From positions 1 through 19,437 of the forward strand of contig DASZNC010000076.1 of the NCBI GenBank assembly GCA_035551615.1: a DNA stretch of 19,437 nucleotides, written 5' to 3'. The translations under genes and the position numbers were made by a program. The notes beneath the pieces were generated by a model. That model saw only the letters and a program-made list of their open reading frames with translations. It was not told the DNA's origin and did no database searches. Origin of the DNA: JAKCDU01 sp035551615. GTDB taxonomy: Bacteria; Actinomycetota; Acidimicrobiia; Acidimicrobiales; Palsa-688. Below are positions 18,663 through 19,437 of this stretch, piece by piece; the first letter of the stretch is position 1; the number at the start of each line of letters is the position of its first letter.

Positions 18663-19437
18663 TTGGTTCGTCGCGCCGGCCGGGCCGAACTCGGCCTGGT
18701 CCTCCTCGTCGCCGCTCTGGCCGTCCTGTTCTGGGATCTGCTCGGCCCGTTCGACCTGCAGACCTTCCTCCGCGCCGGCCATCAGGTCCTCCAAGGCCGC
18801 AGCCCGTACGTGACCTCCACCGACCCGGTGTTCCGGGCCGGTCACGCCTTTGTCTACCCGGCGTTCGTGGCCTGGGCGTTCGCCCCGCTGGCCGTCCTGC
18901 CCGGATCGCTCGCCATCGACCTCTACGCGGCCGCATCGGTCGCCGCCATCGTGCTGGCCGCCCGGTGGTTCGGCCGTCCCGGCCTGGCACCGGCGGCCCT
19001 CGTGCTGGTCTCGTCCACCACTGTCATCGCCGTGCAGATGGGCACCGTCAACCCCCTGCTCCTGTTCGGCCTGGCCGCCGCCTGGCGGCTGCGGGACGAC
19101 CACCGCGTCTGGTCGGGCGTGATCCTCGGCACGGTGGCCGCTGTCAAACTGTTCCTCAGCCCGCTGCTGATCTGGCCGCTCCTCCGGCGCCGCTATCCGG
19201 CGGCGGTGGCCGCGACCGGCACCTTCGCCGCCGCCCTGGGCAGCGAGAGCCTCCTGGGCCATATCAGCGGGGCCGGCTACTTCGGCCTGCTGTCCCACCT
19301 GCAGAGCTCGGAAGCGGTGCGCAGCTGGTCGCTGTCGTCGTTCCTGCAGAGCACCGGCCTGGCCGCCACCCCGGCCGGCGACGTGGTCATCGGACTCTGT
19401 GCGGTTGCCCTTCTGGGTCTGAGGTCGGCCCGGCGCC
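18663..19437 (+). CDS. GT87-like polyprenol-phosphate mannosyltransferase (partial, 3' end missing)
   Basis: 258 codons are in the window and the frame is open to the edge. It starts with TTG 18663, 5 bp after the previous stop, with a weak AGGGCGG ribosome site. The protein is polytopic: after LLVAALAVLFWDLL come FDLQTFLRAGHQVLQGRSPY and FVYPAFVAWAFAPLAVLP, then several helices, GTVNPLLLFGLAAAWRLRDD, and a VKLFLSPLLIWPLLRRR segment. These match the DUF2029/GT87 family, whose members use polyprenyl-phosphate mannose to add alpha-1,2-mannose to lipoglycans on the outer face of the membrane. The acceptor here is unknown. The Asp after the first helix (in WDLLGPFD) is the likely catalytic-type acid. 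Confidence 0.85.
   Translation, partial: MVRRAGRAELGLVLLVAALAVLFWDLLGPFDLQTFLRAGHQVLQGRSPYVTSTDPVFRAGHAFVYPAFVAWAFAPLAVLPGSLAIDLYAAASVAAIVLAARWFGRPGLAPAALVLVSSTTVIAVQMGTVNPLLLFGLAAAWRLRDDHRVWSGVILGTVAAVKLFLSPLLIWPLLRRRYPAAVAATGTFAAALGSESLLGHISGAGYFGLLSHLQSSEAVRSWSLSSFLQSTGLAATPAGDVVIGLCAVALLGLRSARR

Overview
The window is very GC-rich and densely coded on both strands, with short gaps, frequent GTG and TTG starts, ATGA or GTGA stop/start overlaps, and several genes whose start codon lies only 4-9 nt after a TANNNT-type -10 box (probable leaderless mRNAs). Together with a DUF2510 protein, an LAxTG-type surface protein, a GT87-type mannosyltransferase-like protein, EncFtn/encapsulin and a Mau-like cysteine-rich exported protein, this points to an actinomycete, possibly Acidimicrobiia. 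The lineage is inferred; no rRNA or other marker gene is present.

Layout. 1-124: N-terminus of an ABC transporter ATPase (minus), preceded by a candidate 16-codon leader ORF. 309-908: four-helix membrane protein. 1018-1806 and 1856-2782: a divergent pair, a GT51 transglycosylase and an SDR oxidoreductase; the 3' end of the SDR gene has been tandemly triplicated (47-bp units). 2914-5214: a large formylglycine-type sulfatase, followed by two small unknown genes (5339-5617, 5646-5930). 5931-6282 is a structured non-coding gap with a 37-bp palindrome, three GC hairpins and an imperfect 54-bp repeat.

11477 down to 6283 (minus) is one long, tightly coupled transcription unit and the most interesting part: a membrane-anchored MauD-like thioredoxin, an unknown protein, a MauE-like (DoxX-type) membrane protein, a Tat-exported protein with 27 cysteines fused to six ~42-residue GYW repeats, a MauF-like membrane protein, a 45-aa membrane peptide, and a saccharopine-dehydrogenase-like Rossmann protein with a low-complexity insertion. 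It resembles the methylamine-dehydrogenase maturation set (MauD/E/F around MauA). I see no MauB or MauG, and the second TTQ tryptophan is not in its usual place. I read it as a redox-folding and export cassette for a cysteine-rich, repeat-bearing extracytoplasmic protein of unknown purpose.

11540-12088: DUF2510/PFGQQ-repeat membrane protein. 13331 down to 12187: an encapsulated-ferritin cargo gene and its encapsulin shell gene (iron-storage nanocompartment); a second copy of the 37-bp palindrome lies just past them. 13369-14736: rarA/mgsA, divergent from the ferritin gene across 37 bp. 14717-15319: LAFTG surface protein. 15415-16431: alpha/beta hydrolase. 16501-17406: FkbM methyltransferase. 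17379-17987: poly-gamma-glutamate-hydrolase-like protein. 18100-18657: single-pass membrane protein. 18663-end: GT87-like membrane mannosyltransferase, running off the window.

I saw no tRNA, rRNA, CRISPR array, transposase or phage gene. All family assignments come from reading motifs by eye.
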